From Sulfitobacter mediterraneus (GTDB lineage Bacteria; Pseudomonadota; Alphaproteobacteria; Rhodobacterales; Rhodobacteraceae): a stretch of DNA of 64,000 nucleotides. Position 1 is the first letter of the stretch. Each line of letters opens with the position of its first letter. Below, piece by piece: positions 43,568 to 52,463 of this stretch. The stretch lies in assembly GCF_003054325.1 (NCBI RefSeq), contig NZ_QBKU01000002.1, positions 62,001 through 126,000 of the forward strand, given 5' to 3'. The notes beneath the pieces are model-generated. The model saw only the letters and a list, made by a program, of their open reading frames with translations, was not told where the DNA came from and ran no database searches. The translations under genes and the position numbers were made by a program.

Positions 43568-44395
43568 ATGCCCGACACCCTGATTAACGACCAATCCGCA
43601 GGTATCGAACGCCTGCTAGAGATCATGCGCCGCCTGCGTGACCCCGACACCGGATGTCCTTGGGACATCGAGCAGGATTTTGACAGCATCGCCCCCTACA
43701 CCATTGAAGAGGCTTACGAAGTTGCCGATGCGATCCAGCGCCAAGATTGGCCGGAACTCGAAGGTGAACTGGGCGATTTGCTGTTGCAGACGGTCTATCA
43801 CACCGCAATGGGCGAAGAGGCCGGGCATTTTAGCTTTCAATCCGTGGTGCAGAACATCAGCGATAAAATGGTGGCGCGGCACCCGCATGTCTTCGGCGAT
43901 GAATCGCGCGACAAATCCGCCGAACAGCAGACCGCCGATTGGGAAGCGATCAAAGCGCAGGAACGTGCGGGAAAAGCACTGAAAGGCGCTTTGGACGGGG
44001 TCGCGATTGGCCTGCCCGGTATGACACGGGCCGTCAAACTGCAAAAACGGATGGCGCGTGTCGGCTTTGATTGGGACAATACGTCAGATGTTCTAAGCAA
44101 AATCGCCGAGGAAGCGGGTGAATTGGTTGAGGCCCGTGACAACATGGATCAGGCAGAGGTTGAGGCGGAATTTGGCGATCTTTTGTTTGTTATGGCCAAT
44201 CTCGCCCGGCATTTGGGCGTCGATCCCGAGGTTGCTGTGCGCCTGACCAACACCAAGGTCGAGCGCCGATTTAGCCAGATCGAAACAAGGCTGGCCGCCA
44301 TTGGCAAAACGCCCGCACAAAGCAACCTGGATGAGATGGACGCATTGTGGGATGAGATTAAGGCGGATGAGCGTGCCGCCGCCAACAAGGAGTGA
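43568..44395 (+). CDS. mazG: Nucleoside triphosphate pyrophosphohydrolase MazG
   Basis: 275 aa with two tandem MazG domains. The first has CPWDIEQDFDSIAPYTIEEA and ELEGELGDLLLQ; the second has IAEEAGELVEA and EAEFGDLLFVM. The ExxE and ExxD clusters bind magnesium. MazG hydrolyses NTPs to NMP and pyrophosphate, limiting non-canonical nucleotides and ppGpp effects. The start at 43568 follows AAGGA. Confidence 0.95.
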   Translation: MPDTLINDQSAGIERLLEIMRRLRDPDTGCPWDIEQDFDSIAPYTIEEAYEVADAIQRQDWPELEGELGDLLLQTVYHTAMGEEAGHFSFQSVVQNISDKMVARHPHVFGDESRDKSAEQQTADWEAIKAQERAGKALKGALDGVAIGLPGMTRAVKLQKRMARVGFDWDNTSDVLSKIAEEAGELVEARDNMDQAEVEAEFGDLLFVMANLARHLGVDPEVAVRLTNTKVERRFSQIETRLAAIGKTPAQSNLDEMDALWDEIKADERAAANKE

Positions 44396-44452
44396 ACGGA
44401 CCTTTTGTTCGCTAACCTCATGCCCTATTCCAGTGGAAAAAAGGAACACACT

Positions 44453-45394
44453 ATGCCCGCCCGTAAGATCATCATCGACACAGACCCCGGACAGGATGAC
44501 GCTGTCGCGATCCTTCTGGCTCTGGCCAGCCCCGAAGATATGGAGGTGCTGGGTATCACCTGTGTGGCAGGCAACGTGCCGCTTGATCTGACCTCGAAAA
44601 ACGCGCGGATCATCTGCGAATTGGCAGGGCGCAGCGATGTCAAAGTCTTTGCCGGTTGTGACCGCCCCCTTGGCCGCGATCTGGTCACGGCAGAACATGT
44701 GCATGGCAAAACCGGCCTCGATGGCCCCGCTCTTCCCGATCCGGTCATGCCTTTGCAAGACGGTCACGCGGTGGATTTCATCATTGATCAGTTGCGGGAA
44801 TATGCCCCTGGTACGATCACTTTGTGCCCGCTTGGCCCGCTCACCAACATTGCCACAGCCCTGCAAAAGGCCCCCGATATCGCCAATCGCATCGCCAAGA
44901 TCGTGCTGATGGGCGGCGGCTATTTCGAGGGGGGAAACATCACACCCGCGGCGGAATTCAACATTTACGTCGATCCGCAAGCGGCTGATATCGTGTTCAA
45001 ATGTGGCGCTCCTATTGTGGTGATGCCGCTCGATGTCACCCATAAGGCATTGGTCACAAAACCGCGCAACGATGCCTTTCGCAATATCGGCACGCCTGTA
45101 GGCAATGCCGTGGCAGAAATGACCGATTTCTTTGAACGCTTCGACAAGGAAAAATACGGATCAGCCGGGGCGCCGCTGCATGATCCTTGTGTCACCGCCT
45201 ATCTCATCAACCCCGATCTGTTCACAGGCCGTCACATCAACGTCGAGATCGAGACCCAGTCGGAATTGACCATGGGCATGACCGTTGCCGACTGGTGGCG
45301 CGTGACGGATCGTCCGGCCAACGCGACCTTCATGGGCGATATCGATGCGGATGGTTTCTTTGCGCTTCTGACCGACAGATTGGCCCGGTTGTGA
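44453..45394 (+). CDS. Inosine-uridine preferring nucleoside hydrolase family protein
   Basis: 313 aa. DTDPGQDDAVAILLAL (Ca-binding Asp cluster), TLCPLGPLTNIA, LMGGGYFEGGNITPAAEFN and the later MPLDVTH and HDPCV match IunH-type enzymes, which cleave ribonucleosides to base and ribose. Specificity is not deducible. The ATG at 44453 follows AAGGA. Its TGA overlaps the GTG of the GNAT gene. Confidence 0.93.
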   Translation: MPARKIIIDTDPGQDDAVAILLALASPEDMEVLGITCVAGNVPLDLTSKNARIICELAGRSDVKVFAGCDRPLGRDLVTAEHVHGKTGLDGPALPDPVMPLQDGHAVDFIIDQLREYAPGTITLCPLGPLTNIATALQKAPDIANRIAKIVLMGGGYFEGGNITPAAEFNIYVDPQAADIVFKCGAPIVVMPLDVTHKALVTKPRNDAFRNIGTPVGNAVAEMTDFFERFDKEKYGSAGAPLHDPCVTAYLINPDLFTGRHINVEIETQSELTMGMTVADWWRVTDRPANATFMGDIDADGFFALLTDRLARL

Positions 45395-45840
45395 GCGCCG
45401 CGCTCACCCTTGCCAAGCCGGAACATCTGGACAAGATCACCACGCTTGCTGCCGCGTTTCATGCCGAGGAAGGCATCGAAATGTCGGATGAGGCCCGCCG
45501 CGCGGGTCTGGCCCCGTTGCTGGATGGTATTCCGCACGGCGCGGCCTATCTGATCGGGCCGCCACGCGCGCCAATTGGCTATATCGTCGTTTGTTTCGGC
45601 TGGTCCGTGGAGTTTGGCGGTCTGGACGCCATCATTGACGAATTGTTCATCCGCCCAGGTGTGCGTGGACGCGGGATTGCCACTGAAACCTTGATGTCCC
45701 TGCCTCGCGCCTTGGCTGGCGCTGGTTTGCGGGCCATTCACCTTGAGGTCGACAGCGGCAATGAGGCCGCGGTGAAACTTTACAAACGGGCGGGATTTGT
45801 CACCCGCGACCGCTATATGTTCATGTCAAAGACACTGTGA
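45391..45840 (+). CDS. GNAT-family N-acetyltransferase
   Basis: 149 aa starting at GTG 45391, overlapping the nucleoside-hydrolase stop by 4 nt. The acetyl-CoA loop is FIRPGVRGRGIATETLM, and the C-terminal EVDSGNEAAVKLYKRAGF is the usual GNAT end. The acceptor substrate is unknown. It sits 9 nt before selO in the same direction. Confidence 0.88.
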   Translation: MSAALTLAKPEHLDKITTLAAAFHAEEGIEMSDEARRAGLAPLLDGIPHGAAYLIGPPRAPIGYIVVCFGWSVEFGGLDAIIDELFIRPGVRGRGIATETLMSLPRALAGAGLRAIHLEVDSGNEAAVKLYKRAGFVTRDRYMFMSKTL

Positions 45841-45849
45841 AGGATCGCC

Positions 45850-47259
45850 ATGACCATCGCCTTTGACAACTCCTATGCCCAACTGCCAGACGCCTTTTTC
45901 ACCCGGCTGGCACCCACTGCGGTAAAATCGCCTAAGCTACTTGCCTTTAATGACAATTTGGCGAAGGTGATGGGCATAGATGCAGGCGAATTGCCCGATT
46001 TGGCTGCCGTTTTTGGCGGCAATCAAACGCCATCGGGCGCAGTCCCCCTGGCGCAACTCTACGCCGGGCATCAGTTTGGCAACTTCAATCCGCAATTGGG
46101 CGACGGGCGTGCGATCCTGCTGGGCGAAGTCGTCGGCACCGACGGCATCCGCCGCGATATTCAGCTGAAAGGCTCCGGCCAGACCCCCTATTCCCGTATG
46201 GGCGATGGCCGCGCCTGGCTGGGCCCGGTGCTGCGCGAATATGTGGTGAGCGAGGCCATGCATGCGCTCGGCATACCTACCACGCGGGCGCTCGCCGCCG
46301 TGTCCACCGGCGAAGACATTTGGCGCGAACAAGGCGCCCTGCCCGGCGCGGTCCTGACACGAGTTGCGCAAAGCCATCTGCGGGTCGGCACCTTTCAGGT
46401 TTTTGCCCATCGCGGCGAGGTCGATCATCTGCGCATTCTCACCGACTACGCGATCAAGAGACATTACCCAGATGCCACAGGCCCGATGGATCTGCTGCGC
46501 AAGGTTTGCGCCGCACAGGCCGCGCTGATCCCGGCATGGATGTCCGTGGGGTTCATTCACGGGGTGATGAACACCGACAATTGCACCATCAGCGGAGAGA
46601 CGATCGATTACGGGCCCTGCGCCTTTATGGACGGGTTTCATCAAAACCGTGTGTTCAGCTCCATTGATCAACAGGGGCGTTATGCCTTTGGCAATCAGCC
46701 CAACATCGCGGTCTGGAACATGGCACAGCTGGCCACCAGCCTGATCCAATTGTTTAAGGACAAAGACGGCGCCGTCGAAGAGGCGACCGAGATCGTGCAT
46801 GCCATGCCTGCCCAGATCGAGGCCAATTGGCTTGACCGCTTTGCCGCCAAGATCGGCATCTCCAAGCCACGCACTGAGGACAGCGATCTGATTGATCGGC
46901 TATTGGGGCTGATGCAAAACGATGGCGCAGATTTTGCAAACACCTTTAATTCACTTTGCAAACCAAATGCGCGCGATCAATTTGCAAACCGCGAAGCCTT
47001 TGATTCTTGGGCGGAAAATTGGCACAACCGGATCAAGGTTGAGCCGGACCCGCAGTCCAGAATGCAAACTGCAAACCCGCAAATTATTCCGCGCAATCAC
47101 CGGGTCGAACAGATGATCGAAGCCGCAGTTGCAGGTGATATGGCCCCGTTCCATCGCTTGATGGCTGCGCTGGCCACGCCCTTTGAAAACACCGATCCGG
47201 ACCTGCAGCGCCCACCAAGCCAAGAAGAGATCGTACCAGCCACTTTCTGCGGCACCTGA
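45850..47259 (+). CDS. selO: Protein adenylyltransferase SelO (YdiU/UPF0061)
   Basis: 469 aa. A pseudokinase fold that transfers AMP to proteins. YAGHQFGNFNPQLGDGRAIL (70-90) with one break, the ATP-binding QLKGSGQTPYSR (105-116), FIHGVMNTDN (235-244) and DYGP (253-256) are SelO motifs; D243/N244 and D253 hold metal. The terminal FCGT keeps the conserved C-terminal Cys that is selenocysteine in animals. The role is in oxidative-stress signalling in E. coli and yeast. Confidence 0.95.
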   Translation: MTIAFDNSYAQLPDAFFTRLAPTAVKSPKLLAFNDNLAKVMGIDAGELPDLAAVFGGNQTPSGAVPLAQLYAGHQFGNFNPQLGDGRAILLGEVVGTDGIRRDIQLKGSGQTPYSRMGDGRAWLGPVLREYVVSEAMHALGIPTTRALAAVSTGEDIWREQGALPGAVLTRVAQSHLRVGTFQVFAHRGEVDHLRILTDYAIKRHYPDATGPMDLLRKVCAAQAALIPAWMSVGFIHGVMNTDNCTISGETIDYGPCAFMDGFHQNRVFSSIDQQGRYAFGNQPNIAVWNMAQLATSLIQLFKDKDGAVEEATEIVHAMPAQIEANWLDRFAAKIGISKPRTEDSDLIDRLLGLMQNDGADFANTFNSLCKPNARDQFANREAFDSWAENWHNRIKVEPDPQSRMQTANPQIIPRNHRVEQMIEAAVAGDMAPFHRLMAALATPFENTDPDLQRPPSQEEIVPATFCGT

Positions 47260-47280
47260 TCTTCATTTGGCTAAAAAAAC

Positions 47281-48177
47281 TCAAGTGCTAGGGCGGCGTC
47301 CGGGCTTGCGGTTGATCAGGTAAATCCCCGCTGCGACCAATGCCAATGCGGCCCAGATCGACAGCGCCACCTCTTCGGACAGGATCAACCAACCGCAGAG
47401 CACCGAAAACACCGGCGACAGGAAACTGAACGAAGCGACAGAAGATGCCGGATAGATCGTCATCAGCCAGAACCAGATCAAATAGCCGAAACTGGCCACC
47501 GCGAGGATCTGGAACAACAGCCCCGCAACATGGATCGGCTCCACGTCGCGCATCAGCGGACCAAAAAGCGGCGCAATCAACAGCAGGATCGGCGCGGAAA
47601 CTGCCACTTGGCAGATCAACTGTTGCGCGGGCGGCACCTCGCTGAGCGGGGTGAGCCGCACACAAAGCACGATCCCGGCCCAACACAGCGCCGCCAGCAG
47701 TGACAAAAGGTCCCCCGTCCAACTGGCCGCGCCGCTGTTCCGGTCCAGCAGTGCCAAAGCCACCCCAGCCATCGCCAGCGCCAGACCGACCCCGCGCCCT
47801 GCGGTAAGCTGTTCTCCGGGCAGCAGAAAATGTGCCATCAGCGCCAGCCAGACCGGCATCGAATAAAAGATCACTGAAACCCGGCTGACCGTGGACAGGT
47901 CAAGCGCGGTGAAAGCACTGGTGAATTCCAGCGCAAAAAGCAGCCCCGACAGAAGACCGCCAACCCAGGCGCGGCGCGGCAGGGCAATGCGCAGACCGCG
48001 CAGATACATCCAGACCAGCAGCACCAGCACTGCCCCCGCCGACCGCAGGCCTGCGGAAAAAACCGGGCTGAACCCGCCCGACGTCACCTTGATCACCACC
48101 TGGTTAAAACCAAGATGAAAGGCAAAAACTGTCAGCGCCACAGCGCCGATGAGATCTATTTGTGATTTGCGGTCCAT
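47281..48177 (-). CDS. EamA/DMT-superfamily transporter
   Basis: 298 aa with about ten hydrophobic segments in two EamA repeats. The second repeat shows AALCWAGIVLCVRL and SVASFSFLSPVFSVLCGWLIL, typical of the family. Substrate unknown; relatives export amino acids or metabolites. The ATG at 48177 is chosen as the family start; the frame is open to 48261. No clear ribosome site is visible. Convergent with selO. Confidence 0.9.
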   Translation of the reverse strand: MDRKSQIDLIGAVALTVFAFHLGFNQVVIKVTSGGFSPVFSAGLRSAGAVLVLLVWMYLRGLRIALPRRAWVGGLLSGLLFALEFTSAFTALDLSTVSRVSVIFYSMPVWLALMAHFLLPGEQLTAGRGVGLALAMAGVALALLDRNSGAASWTGDLLSLLAALCWAGIVLCVRLTPLSEVPPAQQLICQVAVSAPILLLIAPLFGPLMRDVEPIHVAGLLFQILAVASFGYLIWFWLMTIYPASSVASFSFLSPVFSVLCGWLILSEEVALSIWAALALVAAGIYLINRKPGRRPST

Positions 48178-48312
48178 CGGGCCAGAAACGGGCAGCAGCG
48201 CGGTGAAGTCAATGTGCAAAAGCCAGCCGATGCCGCAACTTGGCGGAATTTCCCCTCGCATCAGGCGTCAGATGTGCCACAGTCCGTGCAAACCAAAACG
48301 GGAGATCTGCAC

Positions 48313-49125
48313 ATGAGTTTGATGAAAACACTGGCCAAAGTGGCCGTTGGCGTGGCCTTGGCCAAGGGCGCAAGTTCGATGATGAAAAAGGGCGGCAGCA
48401 GCCAAAGCGCGGGCGGCGGCCTAGGTGGCTTGCTGGGCGGTCTGGCGGGCGGCGGCAGCGCGCCCGGCGGCGGATTGAACGATATGCTGGGCGGGTTGTT
48501 GGGCGGTGCAGGCGGCACCAGCCGCGCAGGCAGCGCAGGCGGTTTGGGCGGCCTATTGGAACAACTGGGCGGCTCTGGCGGCAGCGGGGGCGCAGGTGGG
48601 CTGGGCGGTTTGCTTGGCGGGTTGGCAGGTGCTGGCGGTGCGGGCGGCCTGTTGGCCGGGATGACCAAGGCGATGGATCAACGTCCCGCAAGCAATACAT
48701 CCAGTTTTGGCGCGGTCCTGAATTCTCAATTCGACGCCACGCCAGAGCCGGAGATTGAACCATCACAGGAACAGGAGGCCACCGCCGCCCTGATGCTGGC
48801 CGCGATGATCCAGGCGGCCAAATCCGATGGCACCTTTGATGAGGCGGAAAAGGACAAACTGCTGGGCCAGTTGGGTGATGTGGATGCCCAAGAGGCCGCA
48901 TTTGTGCAGCAGCAGCTGCAAGCGCCCGTGGATATCAACGGTTTGGTGGCACAAACACCGCAGGGCATGGGGCCGCAGGTCTATGCGATGTCGGTGCTGG
49001 GCATTGATCTGGACACTCAGGATGAGGCCCAATATTTGCACCAGCTGGCGCAGGGTCTTGGCATGAAACCGGCGCAAGTCAATGACATTCACGATCAGAT
49101 GGGTGTGCCGTCGCTATATACCTGA
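48313..49125 (+). CDS. DUF533 (TerB-like) protein with Gly-rich linker
   Basis: 270 aa. An N-terminal amphipathic segment (SLMKTLAKVAVGVALAKGAS) is followed by a low-complexity Gly/Leu/Ala-rich stretch (about 35-118) and a C-terminal DUF533 domain (about 150-265: ATAALMLAAMIQAAKSDGTF, then ISGL-like and LHQLAQGLGM). DUF533 resembles TerB and tellurite-resistance domains, which bind metal, but no function is known. GGGAG precedes the ATG at 48313. Confidence 0.88.
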   Translation: MSLMKTLAKVAVGVALAKGASSMMKKGGSSQSAGGGLGGLLGGLAGGGSAPGGGLNDMLGGLLGGAGGTSRAGSAGGLGGLLEQLGGSGGSGGAGGLGGLLGGLAGAGGAGGLLAGMTKAMDQRPASNTSSFGAVLNSQFDATPEPEIEPSQEQEATAALMLAAMIQAAKSDGTFDEAEKDKLLGQLGDVDAQEAAFVQQQLQAPVDINGLVAQTPQGMGPQVYAMSVLGIDLDTQDEAQYLHQLAQGLGMKPAQVNDIHDQMGVPSLYT

Positions 49126-49153
49126 CATCGAGGGTATGTTTGACAAAGAAAAA

Positions 49154-49190
49154 CCTGCGCAACGGGCTTGCGTCGCGCAGGAGTATTTTT
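49154..49190 (+). terminator. Rho-independent terminator of DUF533 gene
   Basis: CCTGCGCAACG (49154-49164) pairs with CGTCGCGCAGG (49171-49181) with one mismatch and a 6-nt loop, then AGTATTTTT follows. The end, GGAGTATTTTTGGCCAAAAAGG, matches in part the terminator-associated repeat seen near 4256 and 55731. Confidence 0.8.
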
Positions 49191-49209
49191 GGCCAAAAAG
49201 GGCGCGGGG

Positions 49210-50535
49210 TCAGGCGGCTTTCTGACCGCCCGGTTTGCCGCCACCGCCGCCGCGCCGGCGTCTGCGGCCTGCGCCGGGTTTGCCGGGTGCGCCTCCGCCA
49301 CCGCCGCCGCCTTGCGGACGATTTCCGCCACCTCCGCCACCGCCACCTGGGCGACCACCGCGACCGCGGCCCCTGCCCTTGGGTTTGTCGGGGGCATCAA
49401 CGGCCTCCCACGGGCGGCCCGAGGCCACGGGAATGCTGATGCCCATGGTTTTCTGGATCGCTTTCAATTCGCCCATTTCATCCGGTGCGCAGAAGGCCAC
49501 GGCGGCGCCGTCTTTGCCCGCACGTGCGGTCCGGCCAATGCGGTGGACATAGTTGTCAGGCACGTTTGGCAAATCGTAGTTGTAGACATGTTTGACGTCC
49601 GGAATGTCCAAGCCTCGTGCCGCAACATCTGTTGCCACCAAAATCGTCACATCACCAGATTTGAAACCCGCAATGGCGCGGTCCCGCTGACCTTGGGATT
49701 TGTTACCGTGGATCGAGGCCGCGTCAAATCCGGCTTTGACCAGCGTTTTCATCAACTTTTCAGACCCGTGTTTGGTGCGGCCAAAGACCAGCGCCCGTTC
49801 ACCGCGATGTTTGGCCAAAAGTTCAATCAGCAGATTGGTCTTTTCGGCCTTGGCGATGAAATGCACCTCTTGGGTGACTTTGTCCGCCGCCTTGCCCGGA
49901 GGGGACACTTCGATACGGATCGGGCTGCGCAGGTAGCTGTTCGCGATCTCGTTCATCAGTTTCGGCATGGTGGCCGAGAACAACATAGTCTGGCGTTCCT
50001 TGGGGATCACCGACGAGATTTTGCGCAGATCGTGGATAAAGCCCATGTCGAGCATCTGATCAGCCTCATCCAGCACCAGAAACGTGGTTTCCTCAAGGCG
50101 CACTGCGCGGCGGTCCATCAGATCCAGCAGGCGGCCCGGTGTGGCCACCAGCAGATCCACCCCCTTTGCAAGACGGCTGATCTGCGGATTGATCGACTGA
50201 CCGCCCACAACCATCTGGACCTTCAACGGGGTGCGTTCGCAAAACCCTTTGAGGTTCTGCATGATCTGTTGGGCCAGTTCCCGCGTCGGGGCAAGCACCA
50301 GACCGCGAACGGATTTGGGGCTGGGCCGCTGGGCCATCTCAAGCATCTGCGCCACCAACGGCACACCAAAGGCCGCGGTTTTGCCGGTGCCGGTTTGCGC
50401 CAGACCCATCACATCGCGCCCGTTCAGCGCATGTGGGATGGCTTGTTTCTGGATCGGGGTCGGGTCTTTGAGACCCATTTCATTCAGACGCTCCACCAGT
50501 TTTGGTGGCAGGTCCATCATGTCAAAATCGCTCAT
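49210..50535 (-). CDS. DEAD-box RNA helicase with Gly/Arg-rich tail
   Basis: 441 aa. The Q motif, AQTGTGKTAA (I), APTRELAQQ (Ia), VLDEADQMLD (II, DEAD), FSATMP (III) and HRIGRTARAG (VI) are intact. After residue 385 the protein becomes a disordered RGRGRGGRPGGG tail with poly-Gly runs, an RRRRR block and a KPGGQKAA end, likely binding RNA. Related proteins (RhlE type) act in ribosome assembly and RNA decay. The ATG at 50535 is used; an in-frame TTG at 50550 is an alternative. Confidence 0.95.
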   Translation of the reverse strand: MSDFDMMDLPPKLVERLNEMGLKDPTPIQKQAIPHALNGRDVMGLAQTGTGKTAAFGVPLVAQMLEMAQRPSPKSVRGLVLAPTRELAQQIMQNLKGFCERTPLKVQMVVGGQSINPQISRLAKGVDLLVATPGRLLDLMDRRAVRLEETTFLVLDEADQMLDMGFIHDLRKISSVIPKERQTMLFSATMPKLMNEIANSYLRSPIRIEVSPPGKAADKVTQEVHFIAKAEKTNLLIELLAKHRGERALVFGRTKHGSEKLMKTLVKAGFDAASIHGNKSQGQRDRAIAGFKSGDVTILVATDVAARGLDIPDVKHVYNYDLPNVPDNYVHRIGRTARAGKDGAAVAFCAPDEMGELKAIQKTMGISIPVASGRPWEAVDAPDKPKGRGRGRGGRPGGGGGGGGNRPQGGGGGGGAPGKPGAGRRRRRGGGGGKPGGQKAA

Positions 50536-50894
50536 CTTACGTCTTTCCAACGCCTTGAGGCAGTGCCCCGGCGCTTTTTCTTATTGCATCACGCCCATCA
50601 AGGCGCAGGCAGGGTCACGCAAAACAGATCGCAGGCGCGGGCCATATGCCAACACCTGTCTGATGCGTTTGGCCCCACGCGTGATTTTGGGAACAAGGGG
50701 CGAAGCTTACAAGCCGGACTGTTGGGGCGTATCCCCGGCACCGGAACTGCTCACGCGGCAGAAGCATCGCTTGAGCGGTCAAATGGGGGTTTGCGGCGCG
50801 AAAGTCAACCGCTGCGGCCAAAAGCCTGTAGCACTGCGGCGCGAAGACCGCTAAGACGGGGTCTCTTTGACGATCTGGCGACCGGGGGCGGCCC

Positions 50895-51311
50895 ATGAGC
50901 ACATCCATCATCACCCGCTGCGAAAGCATGGGTTTGCGTATGACCGGCCAGCGCCGCATCATTGCGCAGGTCATCGAAGACAGCCGCGACCACCCGGATG
51001 TCGAGGAATTGTTCACACGGGCCTCTGCCCTTGATGGAGCGATCTCCATTGCCACGGTGTATCGCACGGTCAAGCTGTTTGAAGAGGCCGGTATTCTGGA
51101 CAAGTTGGAATTTGGTGACGGGCGCGCGCGGTATGAAGATGCAGAGCGGGATCACCATGACCATCTGATTGATCTCAACTCCGGTAAAGTCATCGAATTT
51201 GTCGATGCCGAGATTGAGCAATTGCAGGAACGCATCGCCAAAAAGCTTGGATATGAGCTGCGCGGTCACCGGATGGAGCTTTATGGTGTGCCGATCAAAA
51301 AAGGCGACTAA
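50895..51311 (+). CDS. Fur-family metal regulator, Mur-like
   Basis: 138 aa. The winged helix (GLRMTGQRRIIAQVIEDS, ISIATVYRTVKLFEEAGIL) and the metal site HHDHLI (87-92) are Fur-like. The CxxC of E. coli Fur is replaced (LIDLNSGKVIEF), so the structural zinc pair is absent. Rhodobacterales Fur proteins of this type act as manganese-uptake regulators (Mur). It starts 360 nt upstream of nothing on its strand and converges with the AbrB-type gene, whose stop overlaps its own. Confidence 0.92.
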   Translation: MSTSIITRCESMGLRMTGQRRIIAQVIEDSRDHPDVEELFTRASALDGAISIATVYRTVKLFEEAGILDKLEFGDGRARYEDAERDHHDHLIDLNSGKVIEFVDAEIEQLQERIAKKLGYELRGHRMELYGVPIKKGD

Positions 51312-52378
51312 GGCGCGCCTTCTTTGCGTCTGTGCCGCGCCAACATCGCGGGCAAGACAAAACTGAGCACAACAAGCCGCATGATATGGCAGGCCGCCAC
51401 AAAGCCGGGGATCACGCCCATCACCGCGCCCATCGCGATCATGGTCTCAAAGCCACCAGGCGCAAAGGCCACCAGCACATGCGCCAAGGGCATTCCCAGC
51501 GCCAGACCAACCGGCACAGCGCCAAGCGCGGCCAGCCCGACCGCCACGCCGGTGATTGCCAGTCCGGCTGTCAGTCCGCTGGCCAGCCGGGCCAGTGTCA
51601 CCCCTGAAAACCGTGTCCCGATCAACCCGCCAAGAACCAGATAGGCCGGCAGGATCAACCATGCCGGCAAGACACCGGGGGTCAGTTCCGTCACATGCCC
51701 AATCGCGCTGACTGCCATTCCGCCCAAGAGGAGCGGCGCAGGCACGTTCAAACGCATGAAAATATAGCCAACCCCAACGGACAGTGCCGCCAGAATGCCA
51801 ATCACAGGCAGGCTCATCTGATCGCCTTGCGGCGCGACATTGCCGGACACTTCGATCCCCATGGCCAAGGCAATGAACGGCACAACAATCGTCAGCGACA
51901 AAAGCCGCACCGATTGTGTGATCGAGATCCGCGCCACATCAGAGCCGCCTTCGGTCGCAATGGCCATAACAAAGCTCAGATGCCCCGGCGCAGAGGCGAG
52001 GATGGCTGATCTTGGATCGAATCCAAACCCGCGCACCAGCATGATCCGGCATAGGATCAGGATCGCCCAGATGATCAACGCCATAAAGACAAACGCCAAT
52101 GGCCAACGCAGCATCGCCGCCAAGGCATCGGCATCAAATCCCGCGCCAACGGCGATCCCCAACAGCAGAAAACACACATCTCTCAACCGCGTGTCAACAC
52201 CCGTGGATAGGCCTGCCAAACCTGCCAAGGTCACCGCAATCGCGGGGCCAAGCAGCATATAAACCGGTGCATTGATCGCCCATCCGAGGGCCGCGCCCAT
52301 GATCGCTATGGCAAGTGTGACTGCGGTGGTTTGCGGGGAGATCCGGGAAATGTCTTTTTGCATACCTCCTGCTATCAT
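51308..52378 (-). CDS. AbrB-family membrane protein (putative ammonia monooxygenase)
   Basis: 356 aa with about ten hydrophobic segments in two repeats, each with a Gly-rich motif (GWAINAPVYMLLGPAIAVTL and LNVPAPLLLGGMAVSAIGHV). The AbrB-type family (PF05145) is often mislabelled ammonia monooxygenase; it is more likely a transporter or regulator of membrane traffic. The start is uncertain: ATG 52378 lacks a ribosome site, while ATG 52363 stands right against AGGAGG. Convergent with the Fur gene by a 4-nt overlap. Confidence 0.85.
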   Translation of the reverse strand: MIAGGMQKDISRISPQTTAVTLAIAIMGAALGWAINAPVYMLLGPAIAVTLAGLAGLSTGVDTRLRDVCFLLLGIAVGAGFDADALAAMLRWPLAFVFMALIIWAILILCRIMLVRGFGFDPRSAILASAPGHLSFVMAIATEGGSDVARISITQSVRLLSLTIVVPFIALAMGIEVSGNVAPQGDQMSLPVIGILAALSVGVGYIFMRLNVPAPLLLGGMAVSAIGHVTELTPGVLPAWLILPAYLVLGGLIGTRFSGVTLARLASGLTAGLAITGVAVGLAALGAVPVGLALGMPLAHVLVAFAPGGFETMIAMGAVMGVIPGFVAACHIMRLVVLSFVLPAMLARHRRKEGAP

Positions 52379-52463
52379 TGGTTGCAGGCAGCTTCTAGCC
52401 GCACTTGCCCTTGGACGCCAAAACCGTCATGGCGGAGAAAAGACATTTGGCTAGGATCTGAAC

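Noticed and set aside
48400..48680. Repetitive Gly-rich DNA resembling a tandem-repeat array or CRISPR
   Set aside because: The repeats are codon-level low complexity in a long coding frame, with no regular spacer or conserved palindromic unit.
49235..49552. Plus-strand poly-Pro frame
   Set aside because: It is the antisense image of the helicase poly-Gly tail.
49168..50898. Plus-strand open frame of 576 codons opposite the DEAD-box helicase
   Set aside because: It mirrors the helicase codons in GC-rich DNA, has no family pattern or ribosome site, and the minus-strand helicase motifs are unmistakable.
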